Positions 35,720 to 45,038 of a stretch of 64,000 nt of DNA are shown in pieces (the stretch's first letter is position 1; each line of letters opens with the position of its first letter). A program made the position numbers and the translations under genes. The stretch lies in the NCBI GenBank assembly GCA_027487485.1, contig JAIYDN010000012.1:62001-126000 (forward strand). Direction: 5' to 3'. The DNA is from Planctomycetaceae bacterium. GTDB lineage: Bacteria > Planctomycetota > Planctomycetia > Pirellulales > Pirellulaceae. The notes below the pieces were generated by a model. The model was given only the letters and a program-made list of their open reading frames with translations, was not told the DNA's origin and made no database searches.

Positions 35720-36379
35720 TCAGCGTGAGAAAATGGTCATTTGTCCACCGAGAATCCATTGGTCTTGGTCGCGCCCTGCTGAACTTACGAAGTATCGCGA
35801 GTAAACCGTAGCTCGGCCAGTTCCGTTGATCCAGAAATGGGCACCGAATTCAGGATAGACGGCTACCGTGTAGCCATTGATTCCCCAATCGGTTTCACCA
35901 TCTTCGTCCACCGCTCCATCTTGATCGTTGTCGGCGTTGTCATCCTCGGCATTCGCCGAAAGCGTGGGGATGATGCCGTTGAACATTCCGACACCCACAA
36001 AGGGTGCGAAGCGAGTGGGTGACTGAAGCCTTGCACCAAGATCGACCCCTGCGTAGGGTAGGTCACCGTTGTAGAGAAGTGTTCCACCGATGCGTTGCGA
36101 GAAATAGCTGGTTGGATAGTATTCGTATCCAACTTCGGCCCCTACGACTGGTTTGTTGCTATCGCCGGAGTATTGGCCTGCGCCGCTTGCATATACCCCA
36201 CCCAATCCAGCAACATGGCGGGCATCGATCGCTTGTTTTGTTTTGCCAACCAAATCACCTGGCTCGGCCCCCTCGGCATACTTCGCAGCATACTCGCGAT
36301 CATCCATGGCATACCGAGACTTGAACGGCTGGCAGCCAGCAAGCAGAATCAAAAAGGTTGCGAGCGAAAATTTGGTCAT
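35720..36379 (-). CDS. Lipoprotein, outer-membrane barrel-like
   Basis: A 219-residue product from ATG 36379, chosen because it begins MTKFSLATFLILLAGC with a clear lipobox. The mature part has alternating Gly/aromatic strands (VVGAEVGYEYYP, QRIGGTLLYNGDLPYAGVDLGARL, FAPFVGVGMFNGI, YTVAVYPEFGAHFWI, GRATVYSRYFV) like small outer-membrane beta-barrels, with a loop rich in Asp (EDDNADNDQDGAVDEDGETDW) that may bind calcium. Function unknown. The stop lies 33 bp from that of the propeller gene (convergent). Confidence 0.7.
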   Translation of the reverse strand: MTKFSLATFLILLAGCQPFKSRYAMDDREYAAKYAEGAEPGDLVGKTKQAIDARHVAGLGGVYASGAGQYSGDSNKPVVGAEVGYEYYPTSYFSQRIGGTLLYNGDLPYAGVDLGARLQSPTRFAPFVGVGMFNGIIPTLSANAEDDNADNDQDGAVDEDGETDWGINGYTVAVYPEFGAHFWINGTGRATVYSRYFVSSAGRDQDQWILGGQMTIFSR

Positions 36380-36579
36380 AAAAGCAACTCGACTTGCAGA
36401 TTGGCGACGCAGTTTCAATACGCCAATCGGTTGATTCAATGCAAGTCCATAATCGTCCTGGGCTTCGTTGGCTAGCAGCAAATCGCCGGACCGCGTTCGC
36501 TAGCGTTCTCGCGTGCTGGGGCAGCGAATCTGGAAAACCTTTCAGAAACACTACGTCTAACTGACTCTCGGTGAACCAT

Positions 36580-36888
36580 CTAATGTGTGGAGGAAAATCG
36601 TTCTGTTATTGCAAGTGTAAAGTGGAAGGGCCAGTCAAGGGGCATCGGCTTTTCCAATGGTTCACAATAAGGTACTGGCACATTTTGATAGGGTGACGGA
36701 TCTTGTTTCAACTTAAATCGAAAAGGTTGCCCGATGCGATTTTGCTTAAGGATGGTTTCTAGTTCTTCGATGCGTTTCTCCAGTTTGTTGATCTGCTCAC
36801 GTAGCTTAGCAGTTGAATCTGTGTCGTCAGCCACTGCCATCGAAGTCATCAATGAAACGAAAACCAATACCGTAGCGAATCGGATCAT
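36580..36888 (-). CDS. Small secreted coiled-coil protein
   Basis: A 102-residue product with a signal peptide (MIRFATVLVFVSLMTSMAVA), an 11-heptad-like coiled coil (KLREQINKLEKRIEELETIL) and a Pro-rich tail. AGGAG stands 7 nt before the ATG at 36888, a good ribosome binding site. I do not recognise a family. No gene is seen between 36889 and 37100. Confidence 0.6.
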   Translation of the reverse strand: MIRFATVLVFVSLMTSMAVADDTDSTAKLREQINKLEKRIEELETILKQNRIGQPFRFKLKQDPSPYQNVPVPYCEPLEKPMPLDWPFHFTLAITERFSSTH

Positions 36889-37100
36889 AGCTATCTCCTG
36901 AGATTTCGGATTTTTCAGGCGTCCAGACCTGGGAGCCTACAAATTGACCCTCAGGCTATCAATATCAGTAGTTTTGCGTGCGAGTAAATGATCGGTTTCA
37001 TTGGCATCCAATCCGTTAGCGCTTCATCACGCGAGAACGACTCTTAGGGAGACAGCACTTTGATGGGGGGGACTTGCTAAGTGCCTCCGTGAAAGGCTGC

Positions 37101-38573
37101 TTAGCTTAATCCTGCGATCGGTTCACCGAGATAGATTTGGTGAGGCCTATTGGTTGCGTCTTTCCAAATCGCTGTTTGCGGAATCCCAAGCGCGTGATAG
37201 ATCGTGGCGGCAAAGTTCTCTGGCTTCACAGGCTGTTCAACCGGGTATGCCCCTTGCGCATCTGATTTCCCAACGACGGTTCCCCCGCGAATGCCGCCCC
37301 CGGCAAAGAAGACCGATTGGACCGCTCCCCAATGGTCGCGTCCGGGAAGTTTGTAATGTGCCGGCAGTAACGTGATTTGCGGCGTGCGACCAAACTCGCC
37401 CGCCATGACAATGAGCGTTTCATCCAATTCGCCCGTCGATTGCAAATCGTCGATCAATGCCGACAAGGCTTTGTCTGTCGGAGGAAGCAGTGCGTTCTTG
37501 AGATGCGGGAAAGCATTGCCATGGGTATCCCAAGTCTCATCGTTGCCAAGATTCACTTGAACTAAATTGACGCCTGCGGTCACCAGTCGTCGAGCCATCA
37601 ACAAGGACCAACCGAACGAGTTACGGCCATAACGGTCCTGGGCCGAATCCTCCGCTCGTGTTACATCGAACGCACGTTGAAGAGAGCTCTCCGTCAGAAG
37701 CGAAACAGCGCTCTGTCGAAACCGATCAAACGATTGGGTTTCAGCATAATGAGCCAATTTTGACTGCTGTTTGTTAAGTGAATCAAGCAATTGAAGCCTG
37801 CCATTCATTTCTTTCATCCCCAGCCCCTCAGAAAGCGTTATCTGCGGTGCTTGAAACAGTCGATCATCTGCATGGCCACGGTCTTGGTGATCGAACCGGT
37901 ATTCAGGAAACGCGCCGTAGGACGAGCTATGAAACGGCGAGGCTTCGATCATCCACGGATCATGCATCGCGCCCATCTCGCCCGCATGCTGGCCGGGTAT
38001 CATCCTGCCGGACGAATGAACCAATCGTTCCGGCAACGCGACGGCTGTGGGAAGATTATTTCGAGCCTTCGTTGCGTAACCTGCCACAGAAGCGATCGAA
38101 GGTCGATCCGTACGACTCGATCCGTTTGGATTAAATCCGGTCGGCAGCTGAGACTGCCCCGTTAACATGATGTGATGTGCTGCTGAATGGTCGTTGGAGC
38201 TATGCGTAAGCGATCGACACAGCGCCCACCGGTCACTTCGCTCTGCCAGAAGCGGTAAATGTTCGCAAATCTGAATGCCGGGCGTGCGAGTCGCAATGGG
38301 TTGGAATTCTCCTCGGACATTCGCTGGAGCATTTGGCTTCATGTCGAAGCTCTCATGCTGAGCTAGTCCGCCAGATAGAAAAATAAATATGCAGGACTTG
38401 GCTTTTCCAAACCCTGGATTTGCCGTTGGTGTGGACGCGTTGGCTTGACGAAGGCCCGACAAATGGTTCCCACCAAGTCCAAGGATCCCAATCGCTCCAG
38501 CTTGGATAGCCATCCGCCGCGATAGAGAAGGATGTTTCCATCGGCAGTCTGAATTCACTCGAATCGCCTCCAT
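37101..38573 (-). CDS. DUF1501 domain protein (second of the operon)
   Basis: A 490-residue DUF1501 protein. The start contains SRRMAIQAGAIGILGLGGN, a twin-arginine-like signal, and the body has the family blocks: AKSCIFIFLSGGLAQHESFDMKP near the start, LPLLAERSDRWALCRSLTHSSNDHS, HHIMLTGQ, NDETWDTHGN, TLIVMAGEFGRTPQI and GRDHWGAVQSVFFAGGGIRGG. DUF1501 proteins share the alkaline-phosphatase/sulfatase fold; the biochemical reaction is not established. It lies 46 bp after another DUF1501 gene, and both follow a PSD1 gene on the same strand. Confidence 0.9.
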   Translation of the reverse strand: MEAIRVNSDCRWKHPSLSRRMAIQAGAIGILGLGGNHLSGLRQANASTPTANPGFGKAKSCIFIFLSGGLAQHESFDMKPNAPANVRGEFQPIATRTPGIQICEHLPLLAERSDRWALCRSLTHSSNDHSAAHHIMLTGQSQLPTGFNPNGSSRTDRPSIASVAGYATKARNNLPTAVALPERLVHSSGRMIPGQHAGEMGAMHDPWMIEASPFHSSSYGAFPEYRFDHQDRGHADDRLFQAPQITLSEGLGMKEMNGRLQLLDSLNKQQSKLAHYAETQSFDRFRQSAVSLLTESSLQRAFDVTRAEDSAQDRYGRNSFGWSLLMARRLVTAGVNLVQVNLGNDETWDTHGNAFPHLKNALLPPTDKALSALIDDLQSTGELDETLIVMAGEFGRTPQITLLPAHYKLPGRDHWGAVQSVFFAGGGIRGGTVVGKSDAQGAYPVEQPVKPENFAATIYHALGIPQTAIWKDATNRPHQIYLGEPIAGLS

Positions 38574-38619
38574 AGGAATGAAAATAAGAAACGATGCTTC
38601 GCGGCGAAGGCTACTCTCA

Positions 38620-40071
38620 TTAGATCAAAATGTCCCTGACAACGTTACCGTAAACATCGGTCAATCGTTCGTCCCGTCCTTGATGGAAGTAAGTCAATCG
38701 AGTGTGATCCAACCCCATTAAGTGCAAGATGGTTGCGTGCAAATCATGCACATGCACCTTGTTCGTTTCCGCCGCAAAGCCAAGTTCATCCGTCTCGCCA
38801 TAAGTTACTCCTCCTTTGACTCCTCCGCCAGCAAGCCACATGGAGAAGCCATAGGGATTGTGATTCCGACCAGGCTTGTCCACCCCTTCCGTGAACGGCA
38901 TCCGCCCAAATTCGCCTCCCCAAACGATCAAGGTGGAATCGAGCAGGCCTCGCTGTTTCAAGTCGGTCAAAAGCGCCGCGATTGGTTGGTCCGTTTCTCC
39001 CGCGTGCCTTCCATGATTCTTTTCCACGCTTTCATGTGCATCCCATGTCTCTTCCAAATGCCCGCCCCCGGAATACAACTGAATAAATCTCACTCCGCGC
39101 TCAACTAGTCGCCGAGCGATCAAGCAATTTCTTCCAAATTCAGCAGTGTTCGCGTCATTCAAACCATAGGCCGTAAGCGTGCTTGCGGTCTCGCCACTCA
39201 AATCAACGGCGTCGGGCGTCTCAGCCTGCATGCGAAACGCCAGTTCGTAACTAGCTGCTCGCGACGCTAATTCAGTGCCTCCAGGACGCGCTTCTAAATG
39301 TTCCTGATTGAACTTTGCGAGCAGATCGAGTTGCTCGCGTTGTTGTGTTCGCGAAATAGAACTTGGCGAGGTTAAGTCCAAGATCGGATTTCCCTGCGGC
39401 CGAAAAAGAGTCCCTTGGTAGGAAGCTGGTGCGAATCCGCTTGACCAATTGGGCTGCCCCCCGATTGGCCCTCCTCGCTTGTCGAGCATGACGACATAGC
39501 CAGGTAAGTTTTGGTTTTCTGAACCCAGACCATACGCAACCCAACTCCCCAACGATGGTCGCCCAATGATCGGCTTTCCTGTGTTCATTTGGACCGACGC
39601 GGAGCCATGAGCGTGCGTGTCTGTATAACACGAACGAATGACTGCCAAACTGTCTGCATGTTCGCGAATGCGCGGAAAGAAATCGGAAACCATGGTTCCA
39701 CATTCGCCGCCCGGCTTAAATGGTCGGACCGCAGGGGACAGCAAGCCCACCGCACGTCCACCAGAGTTAATGAACTTCTTGTCCGCAGGCATCGACTTGC
39801 CAGCGTGTTTCTGTAGCTCTGGCTTGTAATCCCAAGTATCCACATGGCTTGGTCCGCCGTTCATCATCAGGAAGATGCAACTCTTGGCCTTGCATGGAAA
39901 GTGCGTAGGCTTAGGGGATAACGGATTTGTCGATTCCGCAGCGGCCGCATGCTTTGCAAAGAAGCCATCTTGTTCCAGCAACGAAGTTAACGCTAGGCCG
40001 GCGAATCCACCTCCCATTTGCCAGAGCGCTTGGCGCCGAGTCTGACCACAGGGAAAAAGTTGTTTGTTCAT
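38620..40071 (-). CDS. DUF1501 domain protein (first of the operon)
   Basis: A 483-residue DUF1501 protein from ATG 40071, chosen because MNKQLFPCGQTRRQALWQMG gives a Tat-type signal with the twin Arg and lies 2 bp after the stop of the PSD1 gene. Blocks: AKSCIFLMMNGGPSHVDTWDYKP, GRPSLGSWVAYGLG, EETWDAHES, TLIVWGGEFGRMPF and GRNHNPYGFSMWLAGGGVKGG, LDHTRLTY. It is closer to the canonical planctomycete DUF1501 sequence than the downstream paralogue. The tight spacing means translational coupling to the cytochrome gene. Confidence 0.92.
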   Translation of the reverse strand: MNKQLFPCGQTRRQALWQMGGGFAGLALTSLLEQDGFFAKHAAAAESTNPLSPKPTHFPCKAKSCIFLMMNGGPSHVDTWDYKPELQKHAGKSMPADKKFINSGGRAVGLLSPAVRPFKPGGECGTMVSDFFPRIREHADSLAVIRSCYTDTHAHGSASVQMNTGKPIIGRPSLGSWVAYGLGSENQNLPGYVVMLDKRGGPIGGQPNWSSGFAPASYQGTLFRPQGNPILDLTSPSSISRTQQREQLDLLAKFNQEHLEARPGGTELASRAASYELAFRMQAETPDAVDLSGETASTLTAYGLNDANTAEFGRNCLIARRLVERGVRFIQLYSGGGHLEETWDAHESVEKNHGRHAGETDQPIAALLTDLKQRGLLDSTLIVWGGEFGRMPFTEGVDKPGRNHNPYGFSMWLAGGGVKGGVTYGETDELGFAAETNKVHVHDLHATILHLMGLDHTRLTYFHQGRDERLTDVYGNVVRDILI

Positions 40072-40073
40072 GA

Positions 40074-42314
40074 TCAGTCCAGATAGATGAATTCGTTGGT
40101 GTTGATGAGGGTATGGCACAGCGCTGCGATCGCAAGCAGCTCCTGATCGGCATCGGAGTTAACTGCCCCAGAGTTCGAAGTCGATTGCCATCGCGAAACG
40201 AATTCGATGGAGGCATCTTTCTCACGATCGGTTGGCTCACGCGACAACACAATTCGCCAAGCTGCTGAAACTCGCTGTACTCGATCCGAACCAGCGGCTA
40301 TTGCTCGGGCCGCCATGGCGTAACTCTCGCCATGCACCCATTCGTTGTTGAGCAGCGTTAAAGCTTGCGGTGCAACCGTTGATACATCCCGTCTGCCGGT
40401 AGGTGCAGTGGTGTCGCAACTGTCAAACACCGCCATCATGGGCACGGCCAACGATCGTTTGGAAAACATGTAGACGCTCCTCCGCCTACTCTGTTCGGCG
40501 GGTGACGCTTTGTATGCGTCCCCTTTCTTGGACAACCCTTCTAACGCTTCATCGTTGATGGGTGCCATAAAGCTGGGGCCACCCATGCTTCGATCGAGAC
40601 GTCCGCTACATAGCAGCAATGAGTCCCGAAGCTGTTCGGCGTCCAGTCTCCGTCGTTCCGCTCGCCACCAGAATCGATTTGATGCGTCGATCTCCGAATA
40701 CTTGCTCGCTGAGGGATGGATCGAGCTCTGCCGATAGGTTTGGGACATGACGATCATCTTATGGATTCGCTTGAGCCGCCACTCGCCCGCCATGAGCTGC
40801 GAGGCCAACAAGTCCAGCAACTCCGGATGCGTTGGAGGGCTTCCGAGAAATCCAAAATTGTCAGGAGTGCGAACGAGCCCTTCACCGAAATGATGCTGCC
40901 AAAGTCGGTTGACGATGACGCGTGCTGCTAGAGGATTCTGCTTATCGACGATCCATCGAGCCAACTGAAGCCTGCGTGTTGACGTTTTTGAATCTGCAGA
41001 GGGATTATCAAATGCACGAGCGATTGCCGGTGCTCCTGTTAGCGTCCCAGGTGCAACTACTTGCAATGGCCGGTGAACATCTCCCTTAGCAAGTAATCTC
41101 AAATCCGGCGGGGTGTTGGTTAGGTCGGTCCATCCGAGCACATCAAAGCCGAGCTCCTCTTTCGAAGGACCACCGTTCCAATCGCGATTGCGTTGTGCTA
41201 CGGGTCCTCCCCAAAAACTCGATGCGACGCGGTAATAGTCCGTTTGTGGGATTGCATCGAACTTGTGATCATGGCATCGTGCGCATTTTACAGTCATCGC
41301 CAAGAACGCAGTCGTCGTGCTATGCACCAAGTCCTCCAGTCGATCGTATTGATACTCATTTGGGTCATTGGGTTCATCATCCCATGTACCCAACCTCAAG
41401 AATCCGGTTGCAATCACACTCGACTCCGATCGGTTTGGGATTTCGTCACCAGCAAGTTGCTCAGTGACAAACTGATCATAGGGCATGTCCGAGTTGATCG
41501 CATCGATGACCCAATCGCGATAACGCCATGCATACGGCTTCACTTCGTCCCGTTCGTAGCCGTTGGTTTCGGCGAACCTCGCCAGGTCCAACCAATGCCT
41601 TGCCCATCGCTCACCGAAATGCTTTGATGCCAGAAACTGGTCCACGACTTTTTCGTAGGCATTCGGTGAAGAATCTTGTTCGAAAGCGGCAATTTCTTCC
41701 GCAGTTGGCGGTAGCCCCAACAAATCAAAGCTCAACCGGCGAAGCAAAGTGCGGCGATCCGCAGCAGGGGCTGCTGTCAATTGATGTGCATGGAGCGAAT
41801 CCCTGACTAGCAAGTCGATTGCGTTCGACGTGGTATTTGGGCTGGTCGTATCGGCAGCAGCAATTGGCTGCCAAGCCCACCAGTCGCGACCAGCTCGTTT
41901 GGCCGTAGTTCGTTCGTATGGATCGAGCACTCGGCCTTCGGGCCACGGTGCACCCGATTGAATCCACTCTTTCAATACCAACTGCTCCTCGTTGGTCAGC
42001 GTTTGCGATTTGCCGTTCTTTTCCGGAGGCATTTCGGCAGCCAGAACACGTTGGAGCAATAAACTTTCGTCCGACTCGGAGCTGATCGGCGATCCGCTTT
42101 CGCCCCCCCGAATCATGCTCGGGTAACTGGAGAGGTCCAAGCCGCCAGAAGGATCTACAAAGTTATGGCACTCCAGGCACCGCAAGACGATAAGGGGCGC
42201 AACGTCGCGTTCGAAGTTGCCCTGAATTGCATACGACTTTTGGGACAGCACAAAAGCGCTTAGGAAAAAGAACCATTTGATCTGCGGTCCTTGGACGGGA
42301 AGCGGAGGGATCAT
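40074..42314 (-). CDS. PSD1 and planctomycete cytochrome C domain protein (DUF1549/DUF1553)
   Basis: A 746-residue product (ATG 42314; a GTG at 42335 is an alternative). After a signal peptide the PSCyt1 domain has the heme motif CLECH and the block SGGLDLSSYPSMIRGGESG, with AAEMPPEKN. DUF1549 follows (LLRRLSFDLLGLPPTAEEI, SKHFGERWARHWLDLARFAETNG, CARCHDHKFDAIPQTDYY, the second CxxCH), then DUF1553 (RLQLARWIVDKQNPLAARVIVNRLWQHHFGEGLV, FGFLGSPPTHPELLDLLASQ, RRLDAEQLRDSLL). It is a periplasmic c-type cytochrome of the type that pairs with DUF1501 proteins; electron transfer in polymer breakdown is the usual guess. First gene of a three-gene operon. Confidence 0.93.
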   Translation of the reverse strand: MIPPLPVQGPQIKWFFFLSAFVLSQKSYAIQGNFERDVAPLIVLRCLECHNFVDPSGGLDLSSYPSMIRGGESGSPISSESDESLLLQRVLAAEMPPEKNGKSQTLTNEEQLVLKEWIQSGAPWPEGRVLDPYERTTAKRAGRDWWAWQPIAAADTTSPNTTSNAIDLLVRDSLHAHQLTAAPAADRRTLLRRLSFDLLGLPPTAEEIAAFEQDSSPNAYEKVVDQFLASKHFGERWARHWLDLARFAETNGYERDEVKPYAWRYRDWVIDAINSDMPYDQFVTEQLAGDEIPNRSESSVIATGFLRLGTWDDEPNDPNEYQYDRLEDLVHSTTTAFLAMTVKCARCHDHKFDAIPQTDYYRVASSFWGGPVAQRNRDWNGGPSKEELGFDVLGWTDLTNTPPDLRLLAKGDVHRPLQVVAPGTLTGAPAIARAFDNPSADSKTSTRRLQLARWIVDKQNPLAARVIVNRLWQHHFGEGLVRTPDNFGFLGSPPTHPELLDLLASQLMAGEWRLKRIHKMIVMSQTYRQSSIHPSASKYSEIDASNRFWWRAERRRLDAEQLRDSLLLCSGRLDRSMGGPSFMAPINDEALEGLSKKGDAYKASPAEQSRRRSVYMFSKRSLAVPMMAVFDSCDTTAPTGRRDVSTVAPQALTLLNNEWVHGESYAMAARAIAAGSDRVQRVSAAWRIVLSREPTDREKDASIEFVSRWQSTSNSGAVNSDADQELLAIAALCHTLINTNEFIYLD

Positions 42315-42596
42315 AAGCCGGAAGGATTTCAACACGGAGGATTCGATTGACGGCGACAGGTGTCAAAGGCGGGACCGTCTAATTTAAACTAAATTCGTTC
42401 GGTCCGCTGCCGAATCTGGCCGGCAAAGAAAATTCACCCATGATGGACCGCTCCGCTCGGTTGTGGCGACCGCCAAGCGGATGCCTTGCGATCGTGATCG
42501 GAGTTCTCATCCTAATCAACTGACCTTACTGCTCAGATCGATAGCGGCAAGATGTTCTAAACCACGTCTGGCATCAAGCCTTCTATCGCATTTCAA

Positions 42597-42676
42597 AAAC
42601 ACAGAGACACTGAGTTCACAGGGGGACGGAGTGTCTGTGTGTGTCTTATCTCTGTATGCTCGGTGTCTCTGTGTTT
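42597..42676. repeat. Inverted-repeat element, ACACAGAGACAC type
   Basis: Arms 42597-42614 and 42659-42676 pair at 17 of 18 positions (AAACACAGAGACACTGAG). Same architecture as 2117-2199 with other words. It lies in the empty 1 kb stretch upstream of the PSD1 operon. Confidence 0.8.
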
Positions 42677-42819
42677 GCAAAAGAACCAAGAACGGTAGGT
42701 GGCACTCAACGTTCCAATGCGTGGTTCGGACGACACGATCTATGTCAATTGCTGCTACTCTACTCGATCTCGAGGGCTACGGATAAGACATCGTCGCAGC
42801 AATCGGCTCGTGTTCCAGG

Positions 42820-43045
42820 CCCGAATGGGCCGATACATCCTCTGCCGGTGGCCCGCGGCCACCGGTCCCGTCCCCCTTTATCTTCGAAAGCCCCTAATGG
42901 GGCGACACAGATCGCGCCGCCTTGCCGACATCGTCGCGATGTATCGGCCCCTCAGGCCTTGAGAAATTGAGTTGCGGTCGCGAACCGGCGGTCGCAACCG
43001 CCGGCAAAGGTTGTGTCGGCCCGCCGGGCCTTCAGACTCAGGGGA
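42820..43045. repeat. Cluster of GC-rich hairpins with the GGGCCGATACATCC motif
   Basis: Contains CCGGTGGCC-CGC-GGCCACCGG at 42845-42865 and CCGGCGGT-CGCA-ACCGCCGG at 42985-43004, both perfect, and further words (CATCCTCTGCCG, GTGTCGGCCC, GGGCCTTCAG) that are shared with the element at 49164-49390. No gene is seen between 42677 and 43370. Confidence 0.7.
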
Positions 43046-43370
43046 GATCCGAACGCCGTCGATGTACCGATCAGCTCTGCTCAAATTCTAGGTTCCTTCC
43101 GTTGGTGGTACTCGCGTCCTTCGGACGGTGGCACTCAACGCTTCCCAGCGATTTCAATTCCGGTTTCGTGTTTCAAGTGATTGATCCTCATATTCGTTGC
43201 AATTAGAAGTTCGCAGATTTTGTTGAAGCAGCGAAAGATAGTAGGACGATGCAATCTAGTTGTCAGAGTGATCGAGCACTTGGATGCTACTAGATCGGCC
43301 AAACTTTTCATTGCGCAGGGATGTGGCGCTGGAAAGCCCTATTTCTTCCAACCAGAATCCATCCCCATCC

Positions 43371-44195
43371 ATGGCACGCAAAAAGAAACGCGATGATCTT
43401 GAGCCCGTTCCAATCGAGTCCCCCCAGGTAGATCAGGGGCGTCAGCCTCGGGTGCTTGGTTGGTTAGTACTGATCGTAGGCACTGCCAGCACTTGGTATT
43501 GGTATCGCCCCTTGCCACCCACGGTTACGGAAACTGTTAACGCCGCAAAGCCCAATGATTGGTCCAATGGGGCAACAGCACCTGCGAGCATATGGACGGA
43601 CAATGGTCTGATTGTTCCGTCATTAACCGACGCCAATGCGCCTTCCTCGTTCGCTCCATCACTTCCGGATCGTGCACCTCTGGACCGTGCCCCTATGGAT
43701 AGGGAGGTCCCGCAATTGGTGGGGAGTGCAGGAATTGCGCTCGTTCCGATGCATGAGTCCAAAGTGGATATCCGAGATGTTTTGAAGACAGAACGGTTGC
43801 CCATGGTTCCGGTGGAACCCGCCAGACCAGAGGCCAAGAATCCGACAGCGGGCCCATCGACTTGGATACCAGAGTCCACGCAAACGCCGACGGCTCTTTT
43901 GCCCAAAACCCAGGAAATGGCCAGCTCGTGGCCGGACGTGGGATATGTGCCGGAGTCCGTGAAGCAGCGTGCGGCACTTCGGGCCGCTACCAAGATAACC
44001 ACCAGTATTCCCCCTCTTCTTGAAACCGGCATGCGATCTATCAAAACGCTGGAAAGCAAAGAAGAGCAGATGGATGAAAAAACGGGGCCTGGCATCAAGG
44101 AACCATCGCAATGGAATGCCGACTCATCTACTAATGCACCGACAGCCGCAAGGTCTCCCGCATTCATCCGGCAGCCCAAGAAACCGGGCAGCTAA
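43371..44195 (+). CDS. Pro/Thr-rich single-helix membrane protein, unknown
   Basis: A 274-residue product from ATG 43371 (MARKKKRDDLEP); a longer frame to 43284 looks non-coding. A basic start is followed by one membrane helix (VLGWLVLIVGTASTWYWY) and about 200 residues of low-complexity sequence rich in Pro, Thr and Ala, without folded-domain signatures. Such anchored linkers may span the periplasm. The gene converges with YggS (27 bp gap). I do not recognise the family. Confidence 0.6.
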   Translation: MARKKKRDDLEPVPIESPQVDQGRQPRVLGWLVLIVGTASTWYWYRPLPPTVTETVNAAKPNDWSNGATAPASIWTDNGLIVPSLTDANAPSSFAPSLPDRAPLDRAPMDREVPQLVGSAGIALVPMHESKVDIRDVLKTERLPMVPVEPARPEAKNPTAGPSTWIPESTQTPTALLPKTQEMASSWPDVGYVPESVKQRAALRAATKITTSIPPLLETGMRSIKTLESKEEQMDEKTGPGIKEPSQWNADSSTNAPTAARSPAFIRQPKKPGS

Positions 44196-44222
44196 AAACC
44201 GCTGGAACAGTTAGCGATGCTT

Positions 44223-44966
44223 TCACTTTTCATTTTCCGCTTCGGGTTGTTGAAACAGCAACGACCCGATTCGGACCATGGTCGAACCTTCTTCGATCGC
44301 GATTTCAAAGTCGTCGCTCATTCCCATCGAGAGCTCAGTTAATGGCAAACCGAATCGGCTGCTCCAGGTGTCGCGTAGCTCTCGCAGCAAACTAAACTCG
44401 CGTCGCGTCGTATCGGAGCTTCCCGTTAGGCTGCCCATCCCCATAAGGCCGGCTATTTCCATGTTGGCGGGCCGGTGCTCGCGATCCATCCAATGCGTTA
44501 ACAAGAGTTCCGCATCCGCGATCGGTATTCCTGTTTTGGTTGCGTCTCCGGAAATATTCACTTCGAGCAGTAGTTGAAGAGGCGAAGTTCGAGGATCCAG
44601 GTCCGATTCAATTTGCTGCAGGAGCCGTTCGGAATCCAACGAATGCATGGTGCTGAGAATTGGGACTGTGCGTTTGGCTTTATTCCGTTGAAGATGACCG
44701 ATCAAGTGCCAATCGATCCTTGAGTCGGCTAAAGCTGCGGATTTGGCCCATAGGGCTTGAGGCCTACTTTCGGCAAGCTGATGGCATCCTGCGTTCACTA
44801 AGTACTGGGTCAATTTCACATCGACGTACTTGGTGACCCCGATCACTTGGACGGCATCTAGTGTCCTGCGTGTTCTTTTCAAGGCACTAGAAACCTTTTC
44901 CATCAAGGCAAGATAGTTCGATTTTACTTGTTTTTCCGTAATTGACGGCGGAAGTGGCTGATTCAT
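44223..44966 (-). CDS. YggS/PROSC-family pyridoxal phosphate homeostasis protein
   Basis: A 247-residue single-domain PLP-binding protein. Lys46 in VIGVTKYVD is the PLP-binding Lys; WHLIGHLQRNKAK, SLDSERLLQQI, LLLEVNISGDATKTG, IAGLMGMGSL and LSMGMSDDFEIAIEEGSTMVRIGSLLF are the family blocks, with phosphate-binding GS at the end. It buffers PLP and prevents its toxicity in the cytoplasm; no enzymatic reaction is known. It is divergent from the MerC-like gene, with a palindrome between the starts. Confidence 0.93.
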   Translation of the reverse strand: MNQPLPPSITEKQVKSNYLALMEKVSSALKRTRRTLDAVQVIGVTKYVDVKLTQYLVNAGCHQLAESRPQALWAKSAALADSRIDWHLIGHLQRNKAKRTVPILSTMHSLDSERLLQQIESDLDPRTSPLQLLLEVNISGDATKTGIPIADAELLLTHWMDREHRPANMEIAGLMGMGSLTGSSDTTRREFSLLRELRDTWSSRFGLPLTELSMGMSDDFEIAIEEGSTMVRIGSLLFQQPEAENEK

Positions 44967-44984
44967 TTCGAGATCAAAATCTTT

Positions 44985-44999
44985 TGCAATCGTATTGCA
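44985..44999. promoter_or_regulatory. Palindrome TGCAAT-CGT-ATTGCA, candidate operator
   Basis: A perfect 6 bp inverted repeat with a 3 bp centre, 18 bp upstream of the yggS start and 24-40 bp upstream of the MerC-like gene start. Its form and length fit a site for a Fur/Zur-family metalloregulator, which would make sense before a MerC-like metal-uptake gene; this is inference. Confidence 0.45.
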
Positions 45000-45038
45000 T
45001 GTGCTTCACTTTTCGGTACGATAGTGCGTCTTGTTCGA

